The translations under genes and the position numbers were made by a program. From Anaerolineaceae bacterium (lineage in GTDB: Bacteria > Chloroflexota > Anaerolineae > Aggregatilineales > Phototrophicaceae), in contig JAPPOB010000007.1 of NCBI GenBank assembly GCA_028818375.1, forward strand, positions 412,490 to 476,489: 64,000 bases of DNA. Direction: 5' to 3'. Shown here piece by piece: positions 42,893 to 52,230 of this stretch (the stretch's first letter is position 1; every line of letters starts with the position of its first letter). The notes beneath the pieces are model-generated. The model worked only from the letters and a program-made list of their open reading frames with translations. It was not told the DNA's origin and did no database searches.

Positions 42893-44940
42893 TGGCGCCG
42901 TCCGAAGCGCTGCTGGCGGTGCGCGATCTGCGCGTCGAGTTTCGCACGGCGGCGGGCCTGACGCGCGCCGTGAACGGCGTGAACTTCACGCTGGATCGCG
43001 GCGAGACCCTCGCCATTCTGGGCGAGTCCGGCTCGGGCAAGAGCGTCAGCGCGCAGGCCATCATGGGGATTGTGGACAGCCCGCCGGGACGCATCGCGGG
43101 CGGCTCGGTGCGGCTGCAGGGCGAGGACCTGCTGCAACTGGACGCGGAGGCGATGCGCCAGGTGCGCGGCCACCGCATCGCCATGATTTTTCAGGACGCG
43201 CAGGCGGCGCTGGACCCGGCCTTCACGGTTGGCCAGCAGATCAGCGAGACGCTGCGCAGCGGCGGCGCCCTGTCGCCGCAAGAGGCGACAGCGCGCGCCA
43301 TCGACTTGCTGGAGCGCGTGAAGATCCCGGAAGCGCGGCGCCGCGTCCACGATTACCCTCACCAGTTCTCCGGCGGCATGGCGCAACGCGTGATGATCGC
43401 GCTGGCGCTGGCGCTGGAACCGGAGGTGCTGATCGCCGACGAACCGACCACGGCGCTGGACGTGACCGTGCAGGCCCAGGTGATGCAGTTGCTCTCGGAG
43501 TTGCAGGCGGAGAGCGGCATGGGCCTGATCCTGATTACGCACGATCTGGGCGTGGTGGCCGAGGTCGCCGACCGCGTGGCCGTGATGTACGCGGGAAAGG
43601 TGGTCGAGACCGGGCCGATCGCCGCGCTCTACGCCCGGCCGGGGCACCCCTACACTGTTGGCCTGATGGACTCGATGCCGCGTGTCGACCGCCAGGAGGG
43701 ACGCTTGCTGGCCATCCGCGGCTCGCCTCCCAACCTGATGCGCATCCCCGCCGGCTGCGCCTTTCACCCGCGCTGCGCCCTGGCGCAGGACCGCTGCTCG
43801 CAGGAGACGCCGGCCCTGCTGCCGCTGCCGGACGAGCCCGGTCGGCACAGCGCCTGCCACTTCGTGGCGGAGATCCCGGGCCGCCGGCGCAGCGAAGTCA
43901 GCGCGGAGGTGGCGGGTTTGGGCGCGTCGGGCGAGGAACCCCTGCTGCGGGTCGAGGGGCTGGTCAAGCACTTCCCGCTGCGCAGCCGCTCGCTGCTGCG
44001 GCGCAGCCCGGGCGCGGTCAGGGCTGTCGACGGCGTCGACTTCGAGCTTTATCGCGGCGAGACCCTGGGCCTGGTGGGCGAATCCGGCTGCGGCAAGTCC
44101 ACCGTGGCGCGCACGCTGCTGCGCCTCGAGCGGGCCACGGCGGGGCGCGCCTGGTTCGCCGGCGAGGACCTGTTCGCGCTGCGGGGCGAGGCGCTGCGCA
44201 AAATGCGTCAGCACATCCAGATGGTCTTTCAGGACCCGTATTCTTCGCTCAATCCGCGCATGACGGCCGGCGCCATCGTGTCCGAGCCCTGGGAGGTGCA
44301 CGAGGGGCTGGCGCCGCGCGAGGAATGGCGCGCCCGCGCCCGCGACCTGCTGCGGCGTGTGGGGCTGGACCCGGACGACGAGCGTCGTTACCCGCATGAA
44401 TTTTCGGGCGGGCAGCGGCAGCGCATCGGCATCGCGCGGGCGCTGGCCTTCAACCCGCAACTCATCATTTGCGACGAACCGGTCTCGGCCCTCGACGTCT
44501 CGATTCAGGCGCAGATCGTCAACCTGCTGCAGGACTTGCAGCAGGAATTCGGCATCGCGGTTATTTTCATCGCCCATGATCTCTCCGTGGTGCGTCACAT
44601 CTCGGACCGCGTGGCGGTGATGTACATGGGGCGTATCGTGGAGACCGGCACGCGCGACCAGATCTACAACCAGCCGACGCATCCCTACACCCAGGCGCTG
44701 CTGTCGGCGGTGCCGGTGCCGGACCCGGAGAGCGAGGCGCGGCAGCGGCGCATCATCTTGGAGGGCGAGGTGCCCGGGGCGCTGGACCCGCCCTCCGGCT
44801 GTCGTTTTCGCACGCGCTGCTGGAAGGCCGAGCCGCGCTGCGCGCAGGAAGTGCCGGCGCTCATCGAGCGCTTCGGCCACGGGCACCCGAGCGCCTGTCA
44901 TTTCGCCGAAGCGCGCGCGACTGTGCCGGTCGAGGGCTGA
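42892..44940 (+). CDS. Fused DppD-DppF tandem ABC ATPase
   Basis: 682 residues with two complete nucleotide-binding domains in one chain. Half 1: Walker A GESGSGKS at 44-51, signature FSGGM at 159-163, Walker B IADEP. Half 2: GESGCGKST near 395, signature FSGGQ, Walker B ICDEP. Each half ends with the oligopeptide-ATPase C-terminal tail containing [12 protein letters not shown] and [12 protein letters not shown], cysteines that in DppD/OppD relatives bind an Fe-S cluster. Usually these are two genes; the fusion fixes one-to-one stoichiometry. Confidence 0.94.
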   Translation: MAPSEALLAVRDLRVEFRTAAGLTRAVNGVNFTLDRGETLAILGESGSGKSVSAQAIMGIVDSPPGRIAGGSVRLQGEDLLQLDAEAMRQVRGHRIAMIFQDAQAALDPAFTVGQQISETLRSGGALSPQEATARAIDLLERVKIPEARRRVHDYPHQFSGGMAQRVMIALALALEPEVLIADEPTTALDVTVQAQVMQLLSELQAESGMGLILITHDLGVVAEVADRVAVMYAGKVVETGPIAALYARPGHPYTVGLMDSMPRVDRQEGRLLAIRGSPPNLMRIPAGCAFHPRCALAQDRCSQETPALLPLPDEPGRHSACHFVAEIPGRRRSEVSAEVAGLGASGEEPLLRVEGLVKHFPLRSRSLLRRSPGAVRAVDGVDFELYRGETLGLVGESGCGKSTVARTLLRLERATAGRAWFAGEDLFALRGEALRKMRQHIQMVFQDPYSSLNPRMTAGAIVSEPWEVHEGLAPREEWRARARDLLRRVGLDPDDERRYPHEFSGGQRQRIGIARALAFNPQLIICDEPVSALDVSIQAQIVNLLQDLQQEFGIAVIFIAHDLSVVRHISDRVAVMYMGRIVETGTRDQIYNQPTHPYTQALLSAVPVPDPESEARQRRIILEGEVPGALDPPSGCRFRTRCWKAEPRCAQEVPALIERFGHGHPSACHFAEARATVPVEG

Positions 44941-44959
44941 AAAGAGGAAAGGAAGGGCC

Positions 44960-45943
44960 ATGAATGACACCCGCCCGATGGAAGAATACGTAAGCGAGCT
45001 GGGGCCGCGTTTTTACCAGCAACTGGTCACCATCCGCGAGTTCGAGCAACGGGTGGCGGAGCTTTACATGCAGACGTTGATCCCGGGCATTGCGCACGTG
45101 TCCATCGGCCAGGAGGCGGTGGCCGTTGGCGTTTGTGGCGCGCTGCGCCGCGACGACTATATCACCAGCACGCACCGCGGCCATGGCCATTCCCTCGCCA
45201 AGGGCGCCAGCCCGGACCGCATGTTCGCGGAACTGCTGGGCAAGGAGGAGGGCTTCTGCCGCGGCAAGGGCGGCTCGATGCACATCGCCGACCCCGAGAC
45301 GGGCAATCTGGGCGCCAACGCCATCGTCGGCGGCAGCCTGGCGATCGCGGCGGGCGCGGCGCTGGGCGCCAAACGGGCCGGCAAGGGGCAGGTGGCGGTA
45401 TGCTTCTTCGGCGATGGCGCGCTGAACCAGGGGCTGCTGCTGGAATCGATGAACATGGCCTCGATCTGGCAATTGCCCGTGATTTACGTCTGCGAAAACA
45501 ACCAGTACGGTGAGTACACGCCCACCGAACGCGTCACGGCCGGTAATCTGGTGAGCCGCGGCGAGGCCTTTGACATCCCCTCCGCCCGGGTGGACGGCAT
45601 GGACGTGATGGCCGTCTACCGTCAGACTGGCGCGCTGGTGGAACGGGCGCGGCGCGGCGCGGGGCCGGGCTTCATGGTCTGCGATACCTATCGCTTTCAG
45701 GGGCATGGCATGAGCGACCCCGACCGCCCCTACCGCACGCGCGAGGAAGAGCGCGAGTGGATGAAGCGCGACCCGATCGAGCGTTTCGCGCGCCTGCTGA
45801 CGGAAAGGGGCCATTGTTCGCGCGAGGAACTCGACGCCATTGAGGCGGCCGCGCGCGCGGAGATCGACGCGGCGGTGACCTGGGCGCAGGAGGCCGCCTG
45901 GCCCGCCACAGCCGAAGTGACCACCCATGTCTATGCGGAGTGA
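44960..45943 (+). CDS. 2-oxoacid dehydrogenase E1 alpha subunit
   Basis: 327 residues. Thiamine-diphosphate motif GDGALNQG...NN (FFGDGALNQGLLLESMN, later CENNQYG), the substrate-channel HRGHGHSLAKGA, and RGKGGSMHIAD. The C-terminal phosphorylation-loop region YRTREEEREW is typical of PdhA/AcoA. It should combine with the E1-beta encoded at 36754. AAAGAGGAAAGGAAGGG precedes the ATG. Its position after the transporter, rather than before E1-beta, is unusual. Confidence 0.92.
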   Translation: MNDTRPMEEYVSELGPRFYQQLVTIREFEQRVAELYMQTLIPGIAHVSIGQEAVAVGVCGALRRDDYITSTHRGHGHSLAKGASPDRMFAELLGKEEGFCRGKGGSMHIADPETGNLGANAIVGGSLAIAAGAALGAKRAGKGQVAVCFFGDGALNQGLLLESMNMASIWQLPVIYVCENNQYGEYTPTERVTAGNLVSRGEAFDIPSARVDGMDVMAVYRQTGALVERARRGAGPGFMVCDTYRFQGHGMSDPDRPYRTREEEREWMKRDPIERFARLLTERGHCSREELDAIEAAARAEIDAAVTWAQEAAWPATAEVTTHVYAE

Positions 45944-45966
45944 ATCGGCCAAAGAGGAGAGAGTCA

Positions 45967-46968
45967 ATGCCTGAAAAGCTGAAAGTCCTGTTCCTGCCGC
46001 ACCCGGCGCGCGCGGAGATGTTTTACCCCTGGGGTGTGGACGTCGTGAACGCGGTGCGCGCCACGGGAAACGATATCGAGGTCTGCGATTACAAGGCGGA
46101 CCTGGCGCCGCAATTCGCCGGCGTGGACGTGGTGATCGACGTCGGCGGCGCCGCCGGCACGGAGGAAATGGCCGACCTGGCCGCCGGTCAGGTGCGCCTG
46201 TGGCAAATCCTGGGCACGGGGCTGGACCACTTCGAGATGGACATCTGGCGCTCGCGCGGCATCCCGGTCGCCAACTGCCCCGGGCAGTTCAGCGCGGTGG
46301 CGCTGGCGGAACACGCCATGATGATGATTCTGCTGCTGGCGCGGCAGTACCCCGTGTCACAAAGCAACCTGCGCGAGGGCGTTTTTTACGAGCCGCTGGG
46401 GCTGGAACTGGAGGGCAAACGGCTGGTGCTCTACGGCTTCGGCGCCAGCGCCATCGAGCTGGCGAAGCGCGCGCGCGGCTTTGGCATGCGCATGTTCGCG
46501 ATCGACATCCGCGATGTCAGCGACGACGAGCGCGAGTCGCTGGGCGTGGAGTTCGCCGGCAAGCCGGAGGACCTCGACGATCTCCTGCCGGAGACCGACG
46601 TGCTCTCCATGCATTTGCATCTGAACGCCACGACGCGGCACTGCGTCGACGCGCGACGCCTGGCGCTGCTGCCGGCGCAGGCCTGGCTGATCAACGTGGC
46701 GCGCGGCGCCCTGGTCGACGAGGCGGCGCTGGCGGATGCGTTGCGCGACGGGCGTCTGGCGGGGGCGGGCCTGGACGTCTTCAGCACCGAGCCGCCGGAC
46801 CCCAATGATCCGCTGATGCATTTGCCCAACGTGATCGCCACGCCGCACTGTTCCGGCACGACCGACGGCACCTCGCGCAAGCGCTCGGGGGCGGCGGCCT
46901 CCAACGTGGAACGGATCGCCGCGGGCCTGGAACCCCTGTATCGCGTCGACAACATCCCCCTGGAGTGA
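45967..46968 (+). CDS. D-isomer-specific 2-hydroxyacid dehydrogenase (1)
   Basis: 333 residues. NAD-binding turn GFGASAIELAKRA, catalytic arginine in INVARGALVDEAAL and histidine in ATPHCSGTTDG. It interconverts a 2-oxoacid and a D-2-hydroxyacid. Start ATG 45967 preceded by AAGAGGAGAGAG. The three dehydrogenases of this run are clearly different from each other (not recent copies), so they probably serve different substrates or directions. Confidence 0.9.
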   Translation: MPEKLKVLFLPHPARAEMFYPWGVDVVNAVRATGNDIEVCDYKADLAPQFAGVDVVIDVGGAAGTEEMADLAAGQVRLWQILGTGLDHFEMDIWRSRGIPVANCPGQFSAVALAEHAMMMILLLARQYPVSQSNLREGVFYEPLGLELEGKRLVLYGFGASAIELAKRARGFGMRMFAIDIRDVSDDERESLGVEFAGKPEDLDDLLPETDVLSMHLHLNATTRHCVDARRLALLPAQAWLINVARGALVDEAALADALRDGRLAGAGLDVFSTEPPDPNDPLMHLPNVIATPHCSGTTDGTSRKRSGAAASNVERIAAGLEPLYRVDNIPLE

Positions 46969-46972
46969 AACG

Positions 46973-47749
46973 GTGAAAAACAACGAGGTACGACACAATC
47001 TGCTGGCAGGTGTGGCGCAGATCGGCTGCTTCATGGGGCTGGGCAGCCCCAACGTGGCCGAACTGCTGACGCGCGCCGGCCTCGACTGGCTGGTGATCGA
47101 GACCGAGCACAACAACCTCGACATCGCGCAGATCGAGCACATCCTGATGGCCGTGCAGGGCAGCGGCGCCATGCCGATCGTGCGCGTGGCCTCGTCGCAG
47201 CAGGTCTACATCCAGCGCGCGCTGGACGTGGGCGCCATGGGCGTGCTGGTGCCGATGGTGCGCAGCGTGGCCGAGGCCGAGGCTATCGTGGCGGCCACGC
47301 GTTTCCCGCCGGAAGGACGGCGCAGCTTCGGGCCGCTGCGCGCCTCGCACTATTCCCTGGATAACGAGGACTATCTGCGGCGCGCCAACGACCACATCCT
47401 CGTCGCGCTGATCGTGGAAACGCGCGAGATGCTCGACAACCTGGAGGAGATCGCCGCTGTGCCGGGCGTCGACGTGCTCTTCCTCGGCCCCTTCGATCTC
47501 TGCCTGTCGCTGGGGCTGGACCCGCTGCAGTTGCCGCTGCCGGAGGTCGACGCCGTGCTGGAGCGCATGCTGGAGGTCGGGCGCAGGACCGGAAAGGCCG
47601 TCGGCTACGCGGCGGATTCGCCCGAAGGCCTGCGCGCGCTACAGGCGCAGGGCGTGACCTTCATCAGCTACGGTCAGGACTACGGGTTGTTGATGCGCGC
47701 GATTCGCGAGGGCGTGGCGGCCTTCGGCAATGCGCCGGCGCTGGACTGA
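46973..47749 (+). CDS. HpcH/HpaI-family aldolase (2-keto-3-deoxy-acid aldolase type)
   Basis: 258 residues. Signatures: GLDWLVIETEHNNLD near the start, VPMVRSVAEAEAIV and FPPEGRRSFGP, the metal-binding glutamate in IVETREML and aspartate in LGPFDLCLSLG. Family members split 2-keto-3-deoxy sugar acids or 4-hydroxy-2-oxo acids to pyruvate plus an aldehyde. GTG start right after the dehydrogenase stop. The pyruvate released could feed the E1/E2 complex encoded in the same run. Confidence 0.92.
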   Translation: MKNNEVRHNLLAGVAQIGCFMGLGSPNVAELLTRAGLDWLVIETEHNNLDIAQIEHILMAVQGSGAMPIVRVASSQQVYIQRALDVGAMGVLVPMVRSVAEAEAIVAATRFPPEGRRSFGPLRASHYSLDNEDYLRRANDHILVALIVETREMLDNLEEIAAVPGVDVLFLGPFDLCLSLGLDPLQLPLPEVDAVLERMLEVGRRTGKAVGYAADSPEGLRALQAQGVTFISYGQDYGLLMRAIREGVAAFGNAPALD

Positions 47750-47765
47750 AACAGGGAGAAAATGG

Positions 47766-48746
47766 ATGGGGCGAATCTGGTGTGAACGACCGGTGCCGGA
47801 AAGGTACCGGCACCTGGCGGGCGACGTCGAACTGGTCTGGCGCGGCCCGGAGCAAAAGGGCATGGAGGGTGTGCTGCGCAGCATGGCCGGCGCCCAGGGC
47901 GTCATCGCCTCCGCCTACGTGCGTTACGACGGCGAACTCTTTGACCGCATGCCGGAACTGCTGGTGGTCTCGCGCACGGGGATCGGCGTGGACGGCGTGG
48001 CGATCGACGAGGCGACCGAGCGCGGCGTGGTGGTCTGCAACACGCCGGACGTGCCCAGCATCGCCACGGCCGAGTTCACCATCGCCCTGTTGCTCTACAG
48101 CGTGAAGCGCCTGGGCCGCTGCGCGCGGCAGTTGCAGCGCGAGGAGCGCCTGGACTACTTCACGATGCACGACGCCACTGAACTTGCCGGCAAGCAAATG
48201 GGTCTGGTCGGCCTGGGGCGCATCGGCGGGCGCGTGGCGCGCATCGCGCTGGCCTTCGACATGCAGGTCGCCGTGTACGATCCCTTCATCAGCCAGGAAC
48301 GCGCCGATGACCTGGGGGTGCAGCGCGTGGACTCGCTGCAGGCGCTGCTGGGGATGGCGGACGTGGTCTCGCTGCATCTGCCCTCCACGGCGGAGACGCG
48401 CGAGTTGATCAACGCCCGCACCCTGGCGCAGATGAAGCCGGGCGCGCTGCTGGTCAACGCGGCGCGCGGCACCCTGGTCGATGAGGCGGCGCTGCCGGCG
48501 GCGCTGGAGAGCGGTCAGCTTTCCGGCTACGCCACCGACGTTTTCGCGCAGGAGCCGCCGCCGCACACGCATCCCCTGGTGCGGCACCCCAACGTGGTGT
48601 GCACGCCGCACGTGGCCGGCGCCACCGTCGAAAGCAAGGCGCAACTGTGGCCGCTGGCCCTGCAGCAGGCGCTGCAGGTGATGAAGGGCGAGCGGCCGCC
48701 GCACGTGGTCAACCCGGAAGTGTGGGCGCGGCGGCGCGGGGCCTGA
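47766..48746 (+). CDS. D-isomer-specific 2-hydroxyacid dehydrogenase (2)
   Basis: 326 residues from the ATG at 47766 (MGRIWCERPVPERY). NAD motif GLGRIGGRVARIA, catalytic arginine NAARGTLVDEAAL, histidine TPHVAGAT. The TPEVPSIATAEF-like stretch CNTPDVPSIATAEFTI is characteristic of SerA/GyaR-like members. GGGAG lies upstream. It ends one base before the next dehydrogenase gene. Confidence 0.9.
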   Translation: MGRIWCERPVPERYRHLAGDVELVWRGPEQKGMEGVLRSMAGAQGVIASAYVRYDGELFDRMPELLVVSRTGIGVDGVAIDEATERGVVVCNTPDVPSIATAEFTIALLLYSVKRLGRCARQLQREERLDYFTMHDATELAGKQMGLVGLGRIGGRVARIALAFDMQVAVYDPFISQERADDLGVQRVDSLQALLGMADVVSLHLPSTAETRELINARTLAQMKPGALLVNAARGTLVDEAALPAALESGQLSGYATDVFAQEPPPHTHPLVRHPNVVCTPHVAGATVESKAQLWPLALQQALQVMKGERPPHVVNPEVWARRRGA

Positions 48747-48747
48747 C

Positions 48748-49743
48748 ATGAGCGACAAAATCGTCCTCGTCACGGACTACACCTGGCCCTCCACCGCGCC
48801 GGAGGCGGAGGTGCTGGCGCGCGTCGGGGCGCGGCTGCTGGAGGCGGAGACGGGCAGCGAGGAGGAGTTGCTGCGTCTGGCGCCGGAGGCCGACGCCATC
48901 CTGACCTGCTTCAAACAGGTGCCGGCCTCCGTCGTGCGGGCAGGGACGAAGCTGCAGGTCATCGGGCGCTACGGTATCGGTGTCGACAACATCCCGGTCG
49001 ACGAGGCGACGCGCCTGGGCATCCCGGTGACCAACGTGCCGGCCTACTGCCTCGATGAGGTGGTCGAGCACGCGCTGGCCTTTCTGCTGGCGGGAGCGCG
49101 CAACCTCCTGCGCTACGACAGCGCCGTGCGGGCCGACAACTGGTCGCTGGCGACGGGCATGCCGGTCTACCGCGTGGCGGGGCGCACGCTGGCGATCATC
49201 GGCTTCGGCAAGATCGGGCGCACGCTGGCGCGCAAGGCGACCGCTCTGGACCTGCATTTGCTGGCGCATGACCCCTGGGTGCCGGACGAGGAGATCCGCG
49301 CGGCGGGCGTTGAGCCGGCGGGCCTCGACGAGGCCCTGGCGCGGGCGGACTTCGTGAGCCTGCACACGCCGCTGACGGAGGAGACGCATCATTTGCTCAA
49401 CGCGGAACGCCTGACGCGCATCAAGCCGGGCGCCTTCGTGATCAACACGGCGCGCGGCGCGCTGATCGACCAGGACGCGCTGCTGGGGGCGCTGCAGTCA
49501 GGCCGGGTCAGCGGCGTGGGACTGGACGTCTTCGTGCCGGAGCATCTGCCGCCGGGCCACCCCTTGCTGGCGCAACCCGGTGTGATCGCCACGCCGCATA
49601 CGGCCTTCTACTCCGAAGAGTCGGTGCTGGCGCTGGAGCGTCTGGCGGCGCAGAACGTGGCGGATATTTTGAGCGGCAAACGTCCGGTTGACGTGGTCAA
49701 CCCGGAGGTGCTGGCGCTCCCCCGCTGGTCGCATCTGGAGTAA
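48748..49743 (+). CDS. D-isomer-specific 2-hydroxyacid dehydrogenase (3), CtBP/SerA-like
   Basis: 331 residues. GFGKIGRTLARKA, NTARGALIDQDAL and ATPHTAFYSEES give the NAD site and catalytic R and H; the last stretch with Y-S-E-E-S is typical of C-terminal-binding-protein-like bacterial dehydrogenases. It closes the plus-strand run that begins at the SDR genes; 63 bases with a short CTCTC/GAGAG hairpin (from 49743) separate it from the convergent PhyH gene. Confidence 0.9.
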   Translation: MSDKIVLVTDYTWPSTAPEAEVLARVGARLLEAETGSEEELLRLAPEADAILTCFKQVPASVVRAGTKLQVIGRYGIGVDNIPVDEATRLGIPVTNVPAYCLDEVVEHALAFLLAGARNLLRYDSAVRADNWSLATGMPVYRVAGRTLAIIGFGKIGRTLARKATALDLHLLAHDPWVPDEEIRAAGVEPAGLDEALARADFVSLHTPLTEETHHLLNAERLTRIKPGAFVINTARGALIDQDALLGALQSGRVSGVGLDVFVPEHLPPGHPLLAQPGVIATPHTAFYSEESVLALERLAAQNVADILSGKRPVDVVNPEVLALPRWSHLE

Positions 49744-49806
49744 GAGCCCTCTCTCGCCGAAAGAGGGGCAGACCTTTTCTTTGAGGCAGGCGAATACAGG
49801 CAAAAG

Positions 49807-50634
49807 TCAGGCCTTCTCCGGGATGCGGTCGCCGTCGGGGCGGGCGATGTAGTTGAAGTGGCCGTGGGGCTCCACGCCGCGGCAGAGAATGGCCCCCTCG
49901 TTCCAGTCGGGCAGCGTGCGCAGCACGTCGCCGGGGATGAAGCGCATGGTCAGGCCGCAGCGACGCCGCTGCGAGAGGTTCGGCTCCGAGCCGTGCAGCA
50001 GCAGGTCGGTGTGCAACGACATCTGGCCGGCGCGCAGTTCGACCGGCACGGGCGCGGCGCCGTACTGCGGGGCGCCCTCCACGGTCTGCCAGAGGACGTT
50101 GTTCTCCTCCGGGCTGCTTTCGACGTACTCGATGGCGCCGTGCAGATGCGAGCCGGGGATGAGCGTCATGGCGCCGTTGTCGACATCGGTGTCGTCCAGC
50201 GCCAGCCAGACGGTGACGGTCTTGCTGGGGCTGAGGGCCCAGAAGGTGGCGTCCTGGTGCCAGCTGACGCGCTTGCCGTCGCCGGGCAGCTTGTTGAAGT
50301 AGTGCGAGCCCCAGAGGATGACGGTCTCGCCCAGCAGGTCCTGCACGTAGTCGAGGATGCGGCCCTCGGTGACGAGGTCGTAGATGCCGGCGCAACTTGT
50401 GTGCCAGGCGTTGATGCCGTAGTTGTCGAGGCCCGCGGCCTCGGCCATGGCCGTCAACCCGTCGAAGTAGGCTCGATGGGCGGCGATTTCCTCGCCTGAG
50501 AAGACGTCGAGCGGAAAGATGTAGCCGCGCTCGTTGTAGTGCCGGATTTGCTCCGGCGTCAGGTGGCGCGGCGCTTCATTGCGGATGGGGAAGAAGCGCA
50601 GGTCGCGCTCCTCGCCGGGGAAGTCGGGGGCCAT
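49807..50634 (-). CDS. PhyH-family Fe(II)/2-oxoglutarate dioxygenase (3rd paralogue)
   Basis: 275 residues from the ATG at 50634, which has AAGGAGCC upstream. The iron site is H126-x-D128 in VSWHQDATFW with a distal histidine in LLLHGSEPN, and the 2-oxoglutarate arginine follows (LTMRF). Such enzymes hydroxylate or dealkylate small molecules. It is only distantly like the tandem pair at 60-62 kb. Lies downstream of the GH51 gene in the same orientation, 121 bases away with a repeat between, so its link to that operon is uncertain. Confidence 0.88.
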   Translation of the reverse strand: MAPDFPGEERDLRFFPIRNEAPRHLTPEQIRHYNERGYIFPLDVFSGEEIAAHRAYFDGLTAMAEAAGLDNYGINAWHTSCAGIYDLVTEGRILDYVQDLLGETVILWGSHYFNKLPGDGKRVSWHQDATFWALSPSKTVTVWLALDDTDVDNGAMTLIPGSHLHGAIEYVESSPEENNVLWQTVEGAPQYGAAPVPVELRAGQMSLHTDLLLHGSEPNLSQRRRCGLTMRFIPGDVLRTLPDWNEGAILCRGVEPHGHFNYIARPDGDRIPEKA

Positions 50635-50700
50635 GGCGGGCTCCTTTCTGCTGGCGCAACGCAAGTATACACAGGTGAACGGGCAAGCCTGCATCCGGGG

Positions 50701-50736
50701 CCCTCACCCCAAACCCCTCTCCCATCCTGAGGGCGG
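50701..50736 (-). repeat. Family-A repeat, inverted orientation
   Basis: CCCTCACCCCAAACCCCTCTCCCATCCTGAGGG (given in parts: CCCTCACCCC, AAACCCC, TCTCCC, GAGGG) is the reverse complement of the units at 27562 and 56053. It lies between the GH51 gene and the PhyH gene. Confidence 0.75.
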
Positions 50737-50754
50737 GCAAACCATGACGCCAAC

Positions 50755-52230
50755 CTAACGCCGCACTGCAAGCTCCAGTGCGGTCAGGGAATGCGGTTCG
50801 AGCGTGGCGGTCGCTTCGCTGTCCTGTGTCGGCAGCGATTCTGTTCGCAGGCGGACTTCGTTGGGCGTGTCGAAGGTGTTGCAGGCCTCGAGCGAGGGGC
50901 CGTTGAGTACGCTGAGACGCGCCGGGCCGTCGAATCGGCCGGCCTCCAGGTGGACCGTGACGTCGCTGTGGGCGTCTTCACTGCGGTTGACGAGGAAAAG
51001 CGTCAGTTGATGGCCCGTCCGGTCGCGGGTGGCGGCGACATCCAGCACGGGCACGCCGCTGTAGCCGTTGCCGCTGAAGGTGGCGTCGCTCTCCTGCCAG
51101 GCGTCGAGGGCGACCTCGCCGCTGAGGCGGCTGTAGAGCTCGAGCGCGTGCCAGGTGGTCTGCAGCACGAGGCCGTCGCCGTCAGGATCGCTGCGGATCG
51201 GGCCGCCCATATTCACGATCTCGGAGATATTGGCCATCTTGACGCTGTATGCGTGGCGCAGGAAGGCGTTCAGGTTCTGGGCGATGACCAGCATGTCCTG
51301 CAGGTTGAAGATGGCCTCGATGCCCCGGTCGTGGTCGATGAACTTGAGCACGTTGTACTCACAGACGGCGAGGTGAATCTCGCGTTCAATGCCATGGTTG
51401 AGGCGCATGATGCGGATGATGCCTTCCATGGCCTTCAGGCGTTCCTCCAGCAGCTCCGAGGTGGCCATCAGCGCCGGGAAGTCGACGGTCTCCATGCCGA
51501 GGCCGATGTACCAGTGGATGTCGAGGTAGTCGATCAATTCGCCGGCCTGTTGCAGCAGCAGGCGCGGCGTCTCGACCACGTCGGCGGTCCAGTCCGAGGT
51601 GCCGGCGGCCACCAGTTTGATGTCGGGATCGACCAGTTTCATGGCTTTCGCGAACTCGGTGTACGCTCTCGCGTACTCGGCGGCGGTTTTGTGGCCGATC
51701 TGCCAGGGGCCGTCGACCTCGTTGCCGATGCCCCAGTAGCGCACCCCGTGCGGCTCGTCGAAGCCGTGGGCCTGACGCAACTTCACTGGCTCCGTGGGGC
51801 GCGCCCCGTTGCAGTATTCGAGCCAGTCGCGCGCCTCGCGCAGGTCGCCGTCGCCGCAGTTGACGACGAGGAAGGGCTCGGCATCCAGCAGGCGGCAGAA
51901 GCGGATGAACTCGTTTGTGCCGAAGTGGTTGCTGTCGATGGCGTTCCAGGCGAGGTCGAGGCGCGCCGGGCGCCCCCCGACGGGGCCGACGCCGTCGCGC
52001 CAGCGGTAGCCCGAGACGAAGTTGCCGCCCGGGTAGCGGACGATCGGCATGCGCTGGCGGCGCAGGGCATCGATCACGTCGAGGCGCAGGCCCTGGTCGT
52101 CGCTCAGCGGCGAGCCGGGGTCGAAGATGCCGCCGTAAATGCAGCGGTGCATGTGCTCGGCGAAACCGCCGAAGATGTTTCGGTCGATGGCCCCCACGCT
52201 GCGCAGGGGGTTGAGCCAGACGTGGTTCAT
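50755..52230 (-). CDS. GH51 alpha-L-arabinofuranosidase
   Basis: 491 residues. Opening AIDRNIFGGFAEHMHRCIYGG, acid/base E171 in WGIGNEVDG and nucleophile E291 in AVCEYNV, followed by the C-terminal beta-sandwich. No signal peptide, so it acts in the cytoplasm on imported arabino-oligosaccharides. Its start overlaps the stop of the permease gene by 4 bases (ATGA), tying it to the sugar ABC transporter encoded upstream. Confidence 0.93.
   Translation of the reverse strand: MNHVWLNPLRSVGAIDRNIFGGFAEHMHRCIYGGIFDPGSPLSDDQGLRLDVIDALRRQRMPIVRYPGGNFVSGYRWRDGVGPVGGRPARLDLAWNAIDSNHFGTNEFIRFCRLLDAEPFLVVNCGDGDLREARDWLEYCNGARPTEPVKLRQAHGFDEPHGVRYWGIGNEVDGPWQIGHKTAAEYARAYTEFAKAMKLVDPDIKLVAAGTSDWTADVVETPRLLLQQAGELIDYLDIHWYIGLGMETVDFPALMATSELLEERLKAMEGIIRIMRLNHGIEREIHLAVCEYNVLKFIDHDRGIEAIFNLQDMLVIAQNLNAFLRHAYSVKMANISEIVNMGGPIRSDPDGDGLVLQTTWHALELYSRLSGEVALDAWQESDATFSGNGYSGVPVLDVAATRDRTGHQLTLFLVNRSEDAHSDVTVHLEAGRFDGPARLSVLNGPSLEACNTFDTPNEVRLRTESLPTQDSEATATLEPHSLTALELAVRR

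Noticed and set aside
42736..44970. 744-codon minus-strand frame opposite the fused ATPase gene
   Set aside because: Antisense shadow; the plus strand has two full sets of ABC motifs.
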